64,000 nucleotides of DNA from Allacma fusca (GCA_947179485.1 OX359247.1:40834801-40898800); one strand, 5' to 3'; counted from the first letter of the stretch, positions 38,065 through 51,600 are shown. The notes: generated from the letters alone by a model not told the origin. Numbers and translations: made by a program.

Positions 38065-40616
38065 TCAATCAAACAGCTCTACTTCTTCCATGTTAAACGA
38101 GTCACTCCCAGTATCAGACAGACTAACTTCTATTAAAGAAGCACTAGGGAAATTAACGAAGTTAGTTTCATCTTCATCCTCTTCATTATCATCGGCTTCT
38201 AATTCTCGGTCATCTAAATCTTGCACTAGGGTGCTTCCTAATACGTTACTGGCAGCCATTATTTTATTCGCCTGTTGCTTGTCACCATTGTTTCCATGAA
38301 CAGCAAAATGATGTTGTCTAGCATCTCCAGCCGTTTTGAATGAGTTACTACAGATTTTGCAACGATATGGTCGTAACCCTGTGTGTCTTCTGACATGATC
38401 ATTTAATGAATTAGCTCTGGAAACGATCTTGCCACAAATATGACACTTGTACGTATCTTCATGGGGATGAAGTGTCAGACGATGTTCTCCTAAAGCTGCT
38501 GCCGTGTGGAAAACTTCTGAACATGAAACACATTTAAAGAGAATTCTTTGTTTTGCAACACTGAAGCTATATCTCGAATTTCTGGTAGCTACCTCCTTTG
38601 GGGCGATTCTTTTAAGGGACTTAATTTTCGCTTTCAAAGTATTTGATTGAATATTCGCTTTTTCTTGCAATTTGTGTGCTGATTGAAAGTTAAGGACCGG
38701 CTGCAAGCTCACAGTCGGTTGCAAGTTTGATCCTTGTAAGTGTGCCTTCTCAATTCGTACCCTTTTGAACCGATGACATGCAATAATATGACGTTCAAGC
38801 TCGGAATTATTGGGAAACTTTTCCGAGCAAAATTCACAATCCACAGCTTGAATCTCATGCAACTGCATATGAGAGTGGTAAGTGCCTGCGGAAGTGAGTA
38901 CCAACCTACAAATATGGCACTGGAAAGGTTCGTCCACAGGATGGGAATTCAGCCGATGCTCATGGAGCTCTACAAAATTATTACACATTTCCGTACAATC
39001 GACACATTTCATAGGAAATGCCTCCGGAACGTACTTCCCAATAGGGTCACAAGTTTTATGCGCGGAGGACAAGTGAATATCTAGGTTCTTCTGAGAAGCA
39101 AAATTCTTCGAGGAAACAAAACATTTCTCTACCCCGTCCGAGGTATGATCATGAATTCTATGAAGACTAAGTGCTCTTCGGGTGGAGAATCCTTGGGTAC
39201 ACTCTTCACATTTAAACGAATGACTCCCATCAAGTTGAGTCGGATCATCTGTACCCAACTGATTTCTATGAAGTTGCCCAGGGAGACGATTCGGAGATTT
39301 TGTATCTAGCTGCTTCCGAAGTGGTAGCTCAACCTGATCCTGAATGAGTGGATCCAAATTATTAGCTGGAATGGTAGGAACTATTCGCGCTGCTTTAATC
39401 AACGGGGCGGCATCCACTGGAGTGAGGACACCAGGCCCAAGTTGAACTCCACTTGGCAAAGATATCGAAGGCACCGAGAAATTTGAATTAACAAAGTTTG
39501 AGTCCACCTGAATGATTGTAGGGACAGTCAATATTGCATGCTCTGCTTGTTGCAAACTGATTATACAATCGTTGCTACTCGCCCCAGGCATCTGTACTTG
39601 AGATAACGTTATCGGTGCTGGAGCTTGTGCCAGGAACCCCACTGAATTCATGCTCTTCAACAGACTCGAAGGGTTGTTAAATGTATTTTGATTATACTGA
39701 CTGATTTGATTAGATGCATTATGGACGGACGTACTAATACCAAACGGGATCGGTGGCACCGGCTTCACTGATGTTAACAACTCTTTCTGTTGACCTGCCA
39801 AGAATAATAACAATACAATATACACAACCATTTCAACAATAACCACATACTTTGAATACCTATTACAAAAAAATACCTCTATAAAAATCCTTGTACAATC
39901 TCTTCATTGTCTTTTATTTAACTTCTGTATTAACTCACCCACTACAACATTTTATTTAACATTTTACCTTCAGTTTATTCCATCAATTCAGATTTACCTT
40001 GTACATTCTGCACAATACTAGCAGGAACCGGGGCTTCCAGTAAATTCGTTAAAATAGGATTTTGGCCCGGACCTGATGAGAATTTCGGCTCTTTATTTTT
40101 TTTTCTTTTGTCAATTTCATTGATGATTTCCACATCGGTTTCCTCATCCACTGAGCTCATTGTCAGATCAACGGAATTACGGTTTCGGGACGGATCCTCC
40201 CTTTCTTTCAGCTTCTCCAACATATCCTCAATCCTTTGCTGACTCTCAGTAATGACTGCATTGGCCCTCCGGAGGAAATTAAAATCATAATAATACTTAC
40301 ACAGTTGAGCAAACACAACCCCACAATTGTAACACAAAATCAGTTTGTTTTTTAATTGTTCCGTTGCTAAAGACTCAATTTCGTCCACCCAATTCAACCT
40401 GTATATTTCGATTAGAGCATCACTCACTTCAATTGAGAACTCTTCATCATTCACGTCAATCATGAAATTAGAGATTTTTGAGTTCGGAGGTTTCAATTTC
40501 TCTTCTTCATCATCACTGGATAATGAACTGTCTTCCGGGAATTTGGATCTGCAATTAGCACACTCCTTGCCTTTCAAATCTATTCGACCTGTTTTATTAC
40601 TCATTTTGTTAGCCAT
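38065..40616 (-). CDS. C2H2 zinc-finger transcription factor with ZAD-like N-terminus
   Basis: Two exons (40616-39998 and 39794-38065) joined in phase 1 give 782 residues. The N-terminus has two spaced Cys pairs, ECANCRSKF near residue 17 and LCYNCGVVFAQLC near residue 93, with helices after the second. This resembles the zinc-associated domain (ZAD) that dimerises many arthropod zinc-finger factors, though the spacing is loose. A low-complexity Ser/Asn/Pro region runs to about residue 395. Eight fingers follow from about residue 400: seven conform to C-x2-C...H-x3-4-H (for example FKCEECTQGF, YKCHICGKIV, YRCKICSNSF) and the second (KCFVSSKNF) lacks a proper Cys pair. Fingers 7 and 8 are joined by the linker TGLRPY. 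The tail is very acidic (DDNEEDEDE). It likely binds DNA in the nucleus. I cannot assign an orthologue. Confidence 0.9.
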
Positions 40617-41640
40617 AGTTAATGTAATAATTAATTTTTATTTTAGGATGACACAAATAATTATATAGAACCCTAGGGTTCTTCCCAACTGTGGAATATC
40701 CTCATGCGACTGGGCTCTGGAACGAGAATAATTTTTGCCCAATACCTGTCCCGTGTGCGTGCACGACAAGACTTAAACCCAAGCTGACAAGCGACTAGAG
40801 ACAGGGACAGCTTTCACATGGGATGTTCCTACAAATTATTAGCAATATAGGCTTCCAATTCTAATTTCTAATCCCATCGCTCCTCATAGCAAAACTTTCT
40901 TGGATTTTGAATTTCCCGCGTAAAATACTCTCATCTTTGATTGACGCTTTTGTCGGAAAGTCAAGGAAGGAGACAAAAATAATTGAAGCCCTCAACGAGC
41001 ATACGTTGATGAATTAAAGTAATTAATGTAGTAATTTTAGGGGAAGCCCATTAAATGCGTACAATTCTCGACGATTACATGATTATGATAATTTTTATTG
41101 TATTTTAAAGGATATTTTAAAGCACATTTTAAGTAGATTTTTATTGCAGCTAATACAAGGCTCTAAATGTGAATAGATTTTGAAGACAAAATATTTAAAA
41201 CAAGTTCACAGGCTCTCGTCATTCTCATCACATAAGATCTAATATGGTTAGGTCTAAAATACTAAAAGTCTTTAAATAGCAGAGATTACTAAGTTGGAAG
41301 CGTGGAATAAAAATTGGCAAAAATTATTGGTTCTTTGACATCCTTCAAAACTTTAAAATAGACGGCGAACTATTTTTGGATGTTCCTTACATACACATGT
41401 AATTATGTAGAGACATGATGATGTAGCCTGTATTTATAGATATATGTAGCTAGAGGTACCGTACATAATAATTTTTATGTCGTTACTATACTTCATAATT
41501 ATAGTTACAGTTATTTATCTTAATCACAATTTCGACTTGGATAGGGGTATTTTAATCACATATGACGTCAGGAAGATTAAATGACTTGGTTTTGTAAGCG
41601 CAATGATATTGAATAAATGTTGCGACCGTGGAGGATGTTG
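40617..41640. other. Intergenic, no gene supported
   Basis: 5' flank of the zinc-finger gene and 3' flank of the secreted protein gene, both on the minus strand. AT-rich; no splice-supported exon seen. Confidence 0.5.
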
Positions 41641-43338
41641 TCAAAATTCATCACGGCTGTTGCTGGATATTAAGTATTTCTTCTTCAATCGGAGATTCGC
41701 TATTTCCTTCTTGTAAGATATTTCAGCCTTGTCTACTCTGCTGGAGTACGCATCTGTGGCATCGACCTCCTTCGTGTACTAAGTATTCAAATGGGATTTT
41801 GATTTTTTTCATGGGATTGTATGTAAATAGGGATGAGGACGGTGGGAGGAGGGATTGTAATATTTATATATATATTATTTGTAATATGTAATATTTGTAT
41901 TGTAATAATAATGATGATATTTATTCAAAGCGACGTTACCTTGTCCGCTGCTCGTTTTAGCAGATCTTTCAAATAGAGTAGATTAACCTCTAAGGATGTT
42001 TTGATCAAAGAGAGTTCCTCAGCATTCTCCTCAATGAACTCTAAAGCTTTTTCATGGAAGGCCAGGATTTCGTTATATTCTGTGGATAATCAAACAGTGA
42101 AGGGGCTGACATTAAAAGTGTCTATACATAGTAACCTTATAAGGTTCAATCGGAAGACAATCCAATAACGTGTCAAGAGTTTGCAAACCTTTAAAAAACT
42201 TTTTGTCCTTCTTCCCATCAATTTTCTCCATCGCTATTTTGTTCTCGAGCTACGAATGCATAAAAAAAAAAAGTTAATGAGAGCTGTTACAAACAGAATC
42301 AAGGGGAGTAAAAGTACTCTGTCAAAAAATAAAATACCTCAGCTACAAGAGTGTCAGTATGGTCGTAAATATCCTGAAGATCCGAGAGAGCCTCTATGGC
42401 TTCTAACTCAATATCACCATTCCTCTCATAATTCTCCACGTGTTCCCGATATGCTTCATCAGTTTTATAATTTTTATCTTCGTCCAAAACTAACCCCAAC
42501 TTCTTACAGCTCACCCAGCTTTCCGAAACTTCCTCCGAGGTTTTCATCAGAGTTTGAAATTCCATTTTGACGTAGTCATGCTTCTCTTCTATTACTCCTC
42601 GGACCAGATTGTACTGTAACTCAACAACAAAACAACACCCTCAAAACCACAAATATATTTCAATTTATCTATACATACGCTACGCACACAGATATAAAAA
42701 ACTTCAAACATTCAATCAAACCAATACCCTACTTTGTAACTCTACCTCAAAATATACGAAAATCAATTCAATACTAGTCTTATCAACCTGCAAGATGAAA
42801 GCGTTCATTAAGTCTTGAAACTCCTCCTGCGTTTCCTCTACAAAGTCTTCAAAAACAACCGTGTTGGTTTTACTACTATAATTTTTGATTCGTTTATTCA
42901 AGATTGAGATGCCTTTTAAAACTTCGTCCATAGTGTCTTTTAATTTCACTGTCCCGTCAACTTTTAGCATTTGAAGGACCTACAGAATTAAAAAAAATAG
43001 TTACTCATTTCTCCAATAATTAATTTTTGTGACTACAAATTCATTGGAATAATGTGTATATGTATTACATTATACTCCAGTCTGACAGTTGTGTTAAAAA
43101 AGTCCATAATGTTCGCAATGTATTTAGTCGGGGTCCTCAGCTCGCTCAGAATCGTCTCAACCATGTCTTCGTCCGGAATATCTTCCAAAGCTTCCTCGAA
43201 TTTCGCCAGTCTTTGCTCTTTCGTCAGTGGCCTTTTCTCACCCGCACTCACATGGTCACCCAGCGTGACGAGGACCAGTATTAAATGAAAGCCAATTATT
43301 ATTCCCACACTTCCGACTCCTCTCCCGGAAGACCCCAT
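41641..43338 (-). CDS. Orphan secreted helical protein, 358 aa
   Basis: Six exons: 43338-43069, 42979-42788, 42613-42338, 42249-42189, 42079-41940 and 41778-41641. All phases agree and there is a single final stop. The start at 43338 (MGSSGRGVGSVG) is followed by a hydrophobic stretch (IIIGFHLILVLVTLG) that reads as a signal peptide cleaved near VSAGEK. The mature part is almost entirely charged, amphipathic helix rich in Glu, Lys, Leu and Asp, with few Cys (SCKKLG has one). Heptad-like spacing in exons 2-3 and 5-6 suggests helical bundles or coiled coil. NTT and NYSS are possible N-glycosylation sites. I recognise no family. In exon 4 a downstream in-frame reading (LQTLDTLLDCLPIEPYK) looks protein-like, but using its donor would put the next exon out of frame, so the exon was ended at 42189. 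Confidence 0.8.
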
Positions 43339-46300
43339 TTCAACCTTATTTTTATTTCTAACTACTCTCACAAAAATGCAACATTATTAGTACACTTCTG
43401 ACAATTCATAATTACTATCTTTAATTATTCACAACCGCTAAACCTCCGGAATTATAATAGGTAATAAAAATTCTTACACCATTTTTTTTACAAGTTGTAG
43501 TAATTTTGGGGAGCTGTAAACATTTTTACTTTTTATGAGGTCAGAAATTTAATACCTACCAAAAACAACCCTTGAATTAATTTTTCTTTCTCACAACATG
43601 TGTGTGAGATTTAATAGGTGAAGTCATATATTCCCGCGGAGTAAAGAATACCTTTTCGAACCTTTTTTTTATTCACGGAAGCAAATTTATTTACATTGAA
43701 CCTTCTTCGAGTTCGAGTTCGAGATTTATTTTACTTGTACTTAATCTTGTAATGTTGCTTATAGAGTTTTATTAAAATTAGTTGAATAAATATTATGTAA
43801 TAATATATTTGTTTTACTATTTTTTCAATTTTAATTTTTAATATTTAATTCCGTAATTAATAGGTGAGGAGAAACAGTAGATTCAAAATTCAAAAAATAT
43901 AGGGAGCAAAATTGATTTGGGTACCTCCAATCTATATGTAATTGTGCATAATAGTAGATAACCCGACAAAGGGATCTAAAATATTTTGACGTAGGTTGAA
44001 AAATATTGTAATAATGAGAACCCTTGTAGAAAGTGTTCACTGTATTTTAAAGGCTTTATAGATATGCAGATTATAGTTACTTCGTAATTTGTTTGAGGAC
44101 TGTTTGTGAAGGCAGGTATTGCTTGGTGTTGCAGGTGATTCTGAGTAAGTAACTGCTAATTGTGAGTAATTTCATAGAAAAATTTCCGGTCATTTGGGTT
44201 TGTGAAATCGGAGTATAAAATGTTTGAATAAGTTTCTATTTGGAGTAATAATGATTCTTGTCTTATTGTTAGAGTTCTTGTCCCAAGGTGCTTTGAATCA
44301 AGTAATTTGTAGTTACATTATAAAAGATTGAAGTACATGATAATATCAATGTTCCCATTGCTTGAAAAATAATTTTAAAACTGGGAAATGGTTCCGGTAG
44401 TTTATACTTTTAGACATTGTTACTGAAATTAAGTGTACTGCTTAATTTGTTATGTTTGATAGGTGGTTGAGGCATAAGTTGAGAGTAATTTAAGAAAGAA
44501 TAAATTAAAATTGAGGATACTTTTTGAGAAACGATGAGATTTTCCAGGAAACTAGAAGGTTCATTACTCAGTCAAAAATTTCAGGCTAGGATTTTTAATT
44601 TCGCCATTAACTCAAGGTCATAGAGGTAATGCTGCAATATTGTCAATTTGGTTTGTGGTTCTTGTTTTTATCGTGTCTAGATTTGTAATATTGTAATATT
44701 TTTGTGGTAAGGGTTTTGTAATTATGGTTGTATAAGTTGCAACAAACAGCTACAACCATAAGTAGTGACTTGTTAAATGAATGTAATAGTTTTTAATCCC
44801 ATGCAGGTTTGAAATTAGATCTACTAGTTAGTATTAGAATCAAAATCTAAAGATCTAAGTTCAAGTTTGTGTCGAAGTTTAAGTTTTTGGCTTCAGAAGC
44901 CAAACTCTTTTGATTTTTAATATTTTTCAACTAGGTACCACCACTACCACATTACAGATGCGTCTCTGGAAACAATGGATTCCACATTTTGGAATTATAA
45001 AGATGTCCCGGAATTTTATCAACAGGCACCGCACAGTACTTGTGAGAAATGTACCTGATAATTACTCTTTGAAGTTACGTTACACGAAACAAAACCTCCA
45101 GCAATAATATCTCGGAAGACAAAGTGTATAATGTTGACTGGCTCGGCTTCTATGTGTAAATACATCTATTAAACCCCATCGACACATCTACATATGTGCC
45201 TACGATATACTCTCAAATCACTCAAAAAGTTTGCATGTCTCGTTATCGAATGATTTATTACCCACGGTTCCTCCCGTAAAAAGTTGACCCATCCATACGC
45301 GCGAAAATCGTATCGCAATGTTTTTCCATTGCAAGAGCAAAGGATTTCTAGATCAATAGATTTCTATCGCAATGGAAAAACATTGCGATACGATTTTCGC
45401 GCGTATGGATGGGTCAATTTTTTACGGGAGGAGCCGTGGGTAATAAATCATTCGATAATGAGACATGCAAACTTTTTGAGTGATTTGAGAGTACTCGCTC
45501 AGTCCATTAAAAGAAAAGTTGTAAACCTATCCCCCGTCACCCTTCATTTGCGGTTGAAACTTCTCTACACTTAATTTATCACTTCTTAATTTATGTCTTC
45601 AATTTTTTAGTTTCGATTTATGGAGCTGATATTCCATTTTGTGACTAAGACTAGCTTCAAACTGGCTCCTTTAAATTCATTACAATCCGGGGTGAATTTA
45701 CGGGATGGTCCACCCTGGCCCCGCCAGGATAAAAAATTCAGGACCAGGGTAAAAAGAATATCGTAGACCCTCAGATTGCAAATGGTAAAGCCCACAAATC
45801 CATTTTGAGGCTTAGGGCCAGGGCAAGAATTATTTTATTAATCCACCCCTGATTACAATTAAGTGTCAACCTGTCGTTAAAACTAAAATTTGAATAAGAA
45901 AATCAAAAACTCAACGTTTCACTTTTCCCGGAAAAAATCAGACATTAAGTCCTTCCTTAACCGCTTTATAGAGAGTTTCTGGATTTAGGAGGATGAAACA
46001 AAATTTTACCTACACCTGACAATCTCTCATAATTTTCTACAAAATACGGGACTCGAACATTTTTTTTACCATTGTCCCGTGTATGGGCATCTAAGGGGGT
46101 GTGAATGTAATGTGGTATCCTCATACTATGTAAATGCAAATGTGTAGGAAGTGGATTCGTACGTACGGCTTTGTTGGTGCTGTTGGCAGCAATAATTATT
46201 ATTAGCCATAAAAATCGGATTGAGGGAAATAAATAATAATAACTACAGATATGCAACTACGTATGTATGCGCATTTTAAATGGCAATTAAACTTTTAGGA

Positions 46301-48605
46301 ATGGTGTCTGATTGCAATTTATTCAACCCCTACTACTTAGATTTAAGACATAACTTGGTGTTTGTTAGATACACAGGATGACATTGGATGTTATATTGTT
46401 AAAGGATGACTGTAGTAATAATTATTGTATTTTCTAATTTTTAGAATTATTCAAAAGCTTGACAAAATTAAGTAAGCTTAACCACATATTCCAAATATAA
46501 CAACATGATTCATCAAAATTGTAGTCATTTTTCATACTTTAAAGGAGCTTGAACGAATTTAAGTTTTGCACCGAATGTGACTGCATTAAAAATAATTCCG
46601 ATAATATCATGCAACCAGCTGGTGTTAACTTTTGTCGTTTGCGTACACATTTAAAAGTGTTAGTCAATTTAATATCTTGATAATGACATCTGAAAGGATT
46701 TTATTTCCTGCTGTTTTATAACTAAAGTCAAAATTATGAGATCATGGTAGAAACGCCTGCTGTTTAGCTGCCTGTGCTTGGCGCAATTTGCAGTCCGCTT
46801 GGACGTACATACATGAATAATATGCACTTGCAATTTAATCTGTACGAACAGGCCTTTTTGCTTGAGAAAATAAACAAAGATGTTTATAAAATTACACTAT
46901 TTATGCTTTCATCCCTAAAAATCAGACAAGAGCTATAGTGAGTCATTCAAAGCAAAGCTCATCAAGGGTTTGTGCAAGTAAAGTCTTACAATTAGTGCAA
47001 CTTGTCATACCAGTAGATATGTATTTATTGTTAGTAAAACTTGTAGTTAGTCATTATGAAGAGTTACTTCCGACTGGATTTCAGAACTCATAATATGTAC
47101 AGTATGTATAATCGTCATTATTTATTGCGCTAAAATGCAACTGTACAGCTACTCAATTGAGATAATCCAAAGAAACTACTGCGTTTTTATTTTTCATATC
47201 TATGGCTTACGTATAGAACTTCCTGGATTAGCTTATTTACGGACAATGAGAATTTTTTGGTGATGGATGTGAGCAAACCAAAAGGATTATTACATTGTAG
47301 AATCAAAATTATGCAAAAATCTGGTCAAACAGTTTCAAGCTTCCTGCATCTTTGTAATTATTACTAAATACTTGTTTTTCAGATATTTTGATATAATTCA
47401 AAGCAACCAAAGAAATTTTGCTCCGGGGGCTGTTCCTTATGGAAACATTGAATCAAGTTTAACTTCCACCGAAAAAATTCCTGACTTTATAGAAGTTATT
47501 GGAGGATTGTTGTTCACAAAATTTGATCTACGTAGATATTCCATTGAAGAAAACTTTAGAAAATACCTATAAGAAAAATTTCCTTTCAAAAAGAGGATTT
47601 TGATATTTCCACCCAACTTGGTTATACTTACCCATGGATCAAGGGGAACCAAATATTTGTAGTGCTTTGTGTACATAAAAGGGACAGTATTTTTCAAGAT
47701 ACATAGTTTGGTCAACATGTAATGATTAGTAGTGACAAACAAATGTTATTTAGTGTCTTGAAGGCTTCTGTCTGAGGAAAGAAAACATCTTGACGTTAAC
47801 TCAACGTTTAGCAGTATTCCGTAGATTTTCGTACGAACCAGGCTGGCTTGACAGTACGAATGTTACTTTTTAATGCATTTGTTCATGCGTTATTTTTTAT
47901 GCTCAAATTTCGTTTTTAAAACGCCACATTGTGTCAGTGCTTTAGGAGAAATGTCATGGTGTATACTTATGACTGCTATGTAACAATTTTAGACTATAAA
48001 ATATCAGGTGAGTCATTTATATATTGACATAGCTTTTACACGGATTCTGACTCTCTTGTTCAGTCGTTCCAGTGCATTACAGACTGAAGCAACGCAGGGA
48101 TCATAACTACAGACACAGCTAGGAGAAATAGTTGAGTTTTGCATTGAGCCCTATCTGCGGGAGATAGTGATCACCATTGTTTCCATTGTCACACTGTTGT
48201 TAAATTATTATTATAGGTTTTGATCACCTATACTATTTACCTTGAGTGAAATACATTTTAAAATTTGTTGACATCGTTTCCCGGCAATAATAATAATTAT
48301 TACTACTTTCTCCAGCTCTACTAAAATTATTTGTTGGCTTATTAAAACTGACACGGTTGGAATATTTCATTTGAAACACATACTAGTGGCGTCTGTAACT
48401 GTGTGGTTATTTCTGATATTGGAAAAAAAGAAGTGAACACAAAGTTGTGGCGTCCGCTCCATTCTCACTATCTGAAGGTAATAGTCCATGTGAATACAAT
48501 AAGAGTTAAATCATCATTTTGATGCACTTATTTACTAATCATTTAATTTGCTATAATTTCAGTTCAAGTCAGCTTTTCAAGTTCAGAACTTACCTAAAGC
48601 AAATC
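43339..48605. other. Intergenic, 5.3 kb, with a foldback element
   Basis: The stretch is AT-rich and divergent between the secreted-protein gene and the membrane-protein gene. It contains the inverted-repeat element at 45208-45493 and two isolated exon-like pieces (44935-45058 and around 47392-47572, plus strand) that I could not join to any gene. The 5' leader of the next gene probably has an intron ending at about 48561 (TATAATTTCAG). Confidence 0.45.
45208..45493. repeat. 286-bp near-perfect foldback (hairpin) element
   Basis: Two arms of 125 bp (45208-45332 and 45369-45493) are inverted copies with only a handful of mismatches, separated by a 36-bp loop. The outer ends read TACTCTCAAATCACTC and GAGTGATTTGAGAGTA, so the arms are bounded by TA, as expected for a Tc1/mariner-type miniature element with a TA target duplication. 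No open frame of interest exists inside. A transcript from either strand would fold into a long, nearly perfect double-stranded RNA. Confidence 0.93.
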
Positions 48606-51600
48606 ATGGAAATAAACACAAAACTTCGGTTTCTCACAGCCATATACGTAGTAAGTGGATTCAGTAAATATTTTGTTGTTGGACGGGAACCCCTTATAAA
48701 AACTGTCCCATGTAGTTTGGAGGCAGTTTCTTAAGCGCTGTGTGAACTGCGTCGGCTATTGTCGACTTTGTGATGCATGTATAGTTTACAGTATCTACAC
48801 TTCCTTTTTGAGGTTTAACCCACTTTAATTGTTTGGGAGCGTTTTGTAAACGTTGTAGTATTTGGGCACGAAAGCGTACGAACGGATATTATTCCCATAT
48901 TTGACATTGAGACATATGTACATATGTCATCAGTCATGTATAAGAATACGGAATAATTATATTTTGATGAAAATTGGGCTGACGCTTTTATGTATCTTTG
49001 TATAAAATTATTATGACATCTAACAATATATAACTCTGTAACCTTGGTTTAGTGAATTTTCAAGTGTGATACCGATAGCATCAATTGAATTTGCTGCTTT
49101 TTATGGTTGTGTACCTATATGCGTATGTATGTAAACTGATGAGTACAAAGATCCCTATCCTGTTGACTATTCACAAAAGGTAGTAATTCTATAGTGACAA
49201 AGTTCAAATGAGGTCCCTCTTGTTAAATGACATGAATAATGTCTCGAGCGGGCCCTTTATAAATCCACCACAAATAGTGTGTATGCAATCATTGCAAACC
49301 GAAATACCTTTATTTCTGAACAATATTGTAAACGTTCTTCTTTTGAACAAGGACACTTCCGAAATAGAACTGATATTCTGGATAACCTGGAAGACTTTTG
49401 TAATCAATCGCTATTTCCAATTGTCCATGCAGTCTTTTAATAGAGGATAAAAGTCATCCTGAGATGAAACTCCAGTCGAGGCCTGCTTCGCTAGTGGGTC
49501 GTGATATCCCTGACAGTTGTTGCATAACAGTTGTGCATGTGGGGCAGAGGTGTGGAAAATACATTAAATTAATTATTAGAATACAAAATATAAATACACA
49601 TCCAGTAACCCTAATAAACAAAATATAAGTACATTTCCAGAAACCCTAATAAACAAAATATAAATACATTTCCAGAAACCCTAATAAACAAAATATAAAT
49701 ACATTTCCAGAAACCCTAATATAAAAAATACAAATACAAAATACGTTTCCAGAAACCTTAAAATACAAAATACAAATATATTTTCAGAAACCTTAAAATA
49801 CAAATATATTTTCAGAAACCTTAAAATACAAACATATTTTCAGAAACCTTAAAATACAAACATATTTTCAGAAACCTTAAAATACAAATATATTTTCAGA
49901 AACCTTAAAATACAAATACCACGAGTAACTTAATTAAGATACAAACTAAAATACAAATATCGGGAGTAATTTTGGCAAGATACAAAATAAGTTACTTTGC
50001 TTCCAGCAAACACCAAAAATGCGAAATGAAAATACCATATTTTAAATACAAAATGCATATTGAAACTACTCAAATTTATCTCAAAGTATGTATCTGGAAT
50101 GTATCTGTGTCTCAAGTTTATTCTCTCAAAGTATCTTGGATAATTTAACCAAATAATTGGATATTCAAAAATTATTCAGCAAACGTAAGGCAACAGGCAC
50201 GTAATTAGAGTTTAGAGTTCTGCATTTGTGTAGATCAAAGTAGTGTATCATGACCCTAGATACAAAATATTTTTCCTCAAAACGAATAACCTTATAATTC
50301 ATGTCGTGGGTATTTTTTTACGGATTTTATATTCGCGTCAAATTTAGCTAAATTAAAGCCCACACAAACATTTAATTTTACGTATTTATGAAATAAACAA
50401 GTTCTTTAAGCCAACCAAAAAGTTAAAGAATTGACTTCAAAATGTTTCTAATTAGTGCTTTTACCTTTAAAATATTTATTTGGGCATGTGTTCCGTACGA
50501 CCATGACAGTTGCCAGAGCTACATACGTATTTTGAAATTATACTTCGTACTTGAAATATGGGGTGGGCAAACGTTACAAGATAAATAAATTCAAAATAGC
50601 ATCGTAGGTCTTCAAAATACAATATAAATTTTGGTGCTGACAAAATACGAAGTGCAAAATACCTTAAAACATTGATGGCGAGAAAAATATCAAAATAAGC
50701 AATGTACATATCTAGTATTTCAAATATTATTTCAAAATATTGCACACCCCGATGCCGGGGACAAGAGGGTTATTGACTTTGGGGTGAAGGCCTTGTTATC
50801 GGGCATACGTGTTTGTCTCCAGATTAAAAGTAGCATTTATTAAAGTATCCGTATCAAAATGATACATATATATGTAAAAAAAATGCGCAGTAGCTTGTAC
50901 ATACAGTAGATTTACTGCTAACAATATGTGCAGATACAATCGATGTCAGGCGTGTTTTCAAACTCACAATCAGTCATTGCATTGTTGCTTAAGAGAAGTC
51001 TTTATAAAAACATTTCTTTTCATTGGGACATAAATATTTAGTACAAGCTCCAGGTTGATTTTTTCTCTGTCTGAGTATGCCTGTATATAATCAAGAAAAA
51101 TAACAGCAATCAGGAATCAAATTTTGTTCACGCATTTATTTCTGCTGCTAAAGGAGGAGCGCACTGTGATTATATTAAGCCCCTCAAGCACATATTGTGG
51201 CACTTGAATTTTAATTTATTGCTCTTAATTTTTTCAAAATGAACTTATACCGTTTTGCTTTGTATACTCCTCATAAATACGTTAATATTCCTGAATAATC
51301 AGCGATCCGGTACATACTTAAAGTGGCTGAGCAAATGAGTCACAATTGCGGTAGGTTCGATAAGCGCAGTACTAACGGGATTAGTCTTTTCAAGATTCAT
51401 GTGTTTATGATACACATTTAAAGGGGTAATCTGTATTGGAGCTGAATTAAGGGTTTATAATATATGGTGTCTATTTATTTATGCTGAAATAGCTAACAAA
51501 TTATGAAATACACTGTCATCTGTAAAAATGTTGCTAATTTTCATATGAGTATACATACTTAACACCTTCGCAGACAGTTTTTGATGTAAGCTTTACACAT

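Noticed and set aside
38090-39084. Plus-strand frames over the zinc-finger gene
   Set aside because: Antisense shadows of the C2H2 coding exon.
51300-51380. tRNA-like stretch around GGTTCGATAAGC
   Set aside because: A T-loop-like string is present but no acceptor stem, D-arm and anticodon arm combination can be paired.
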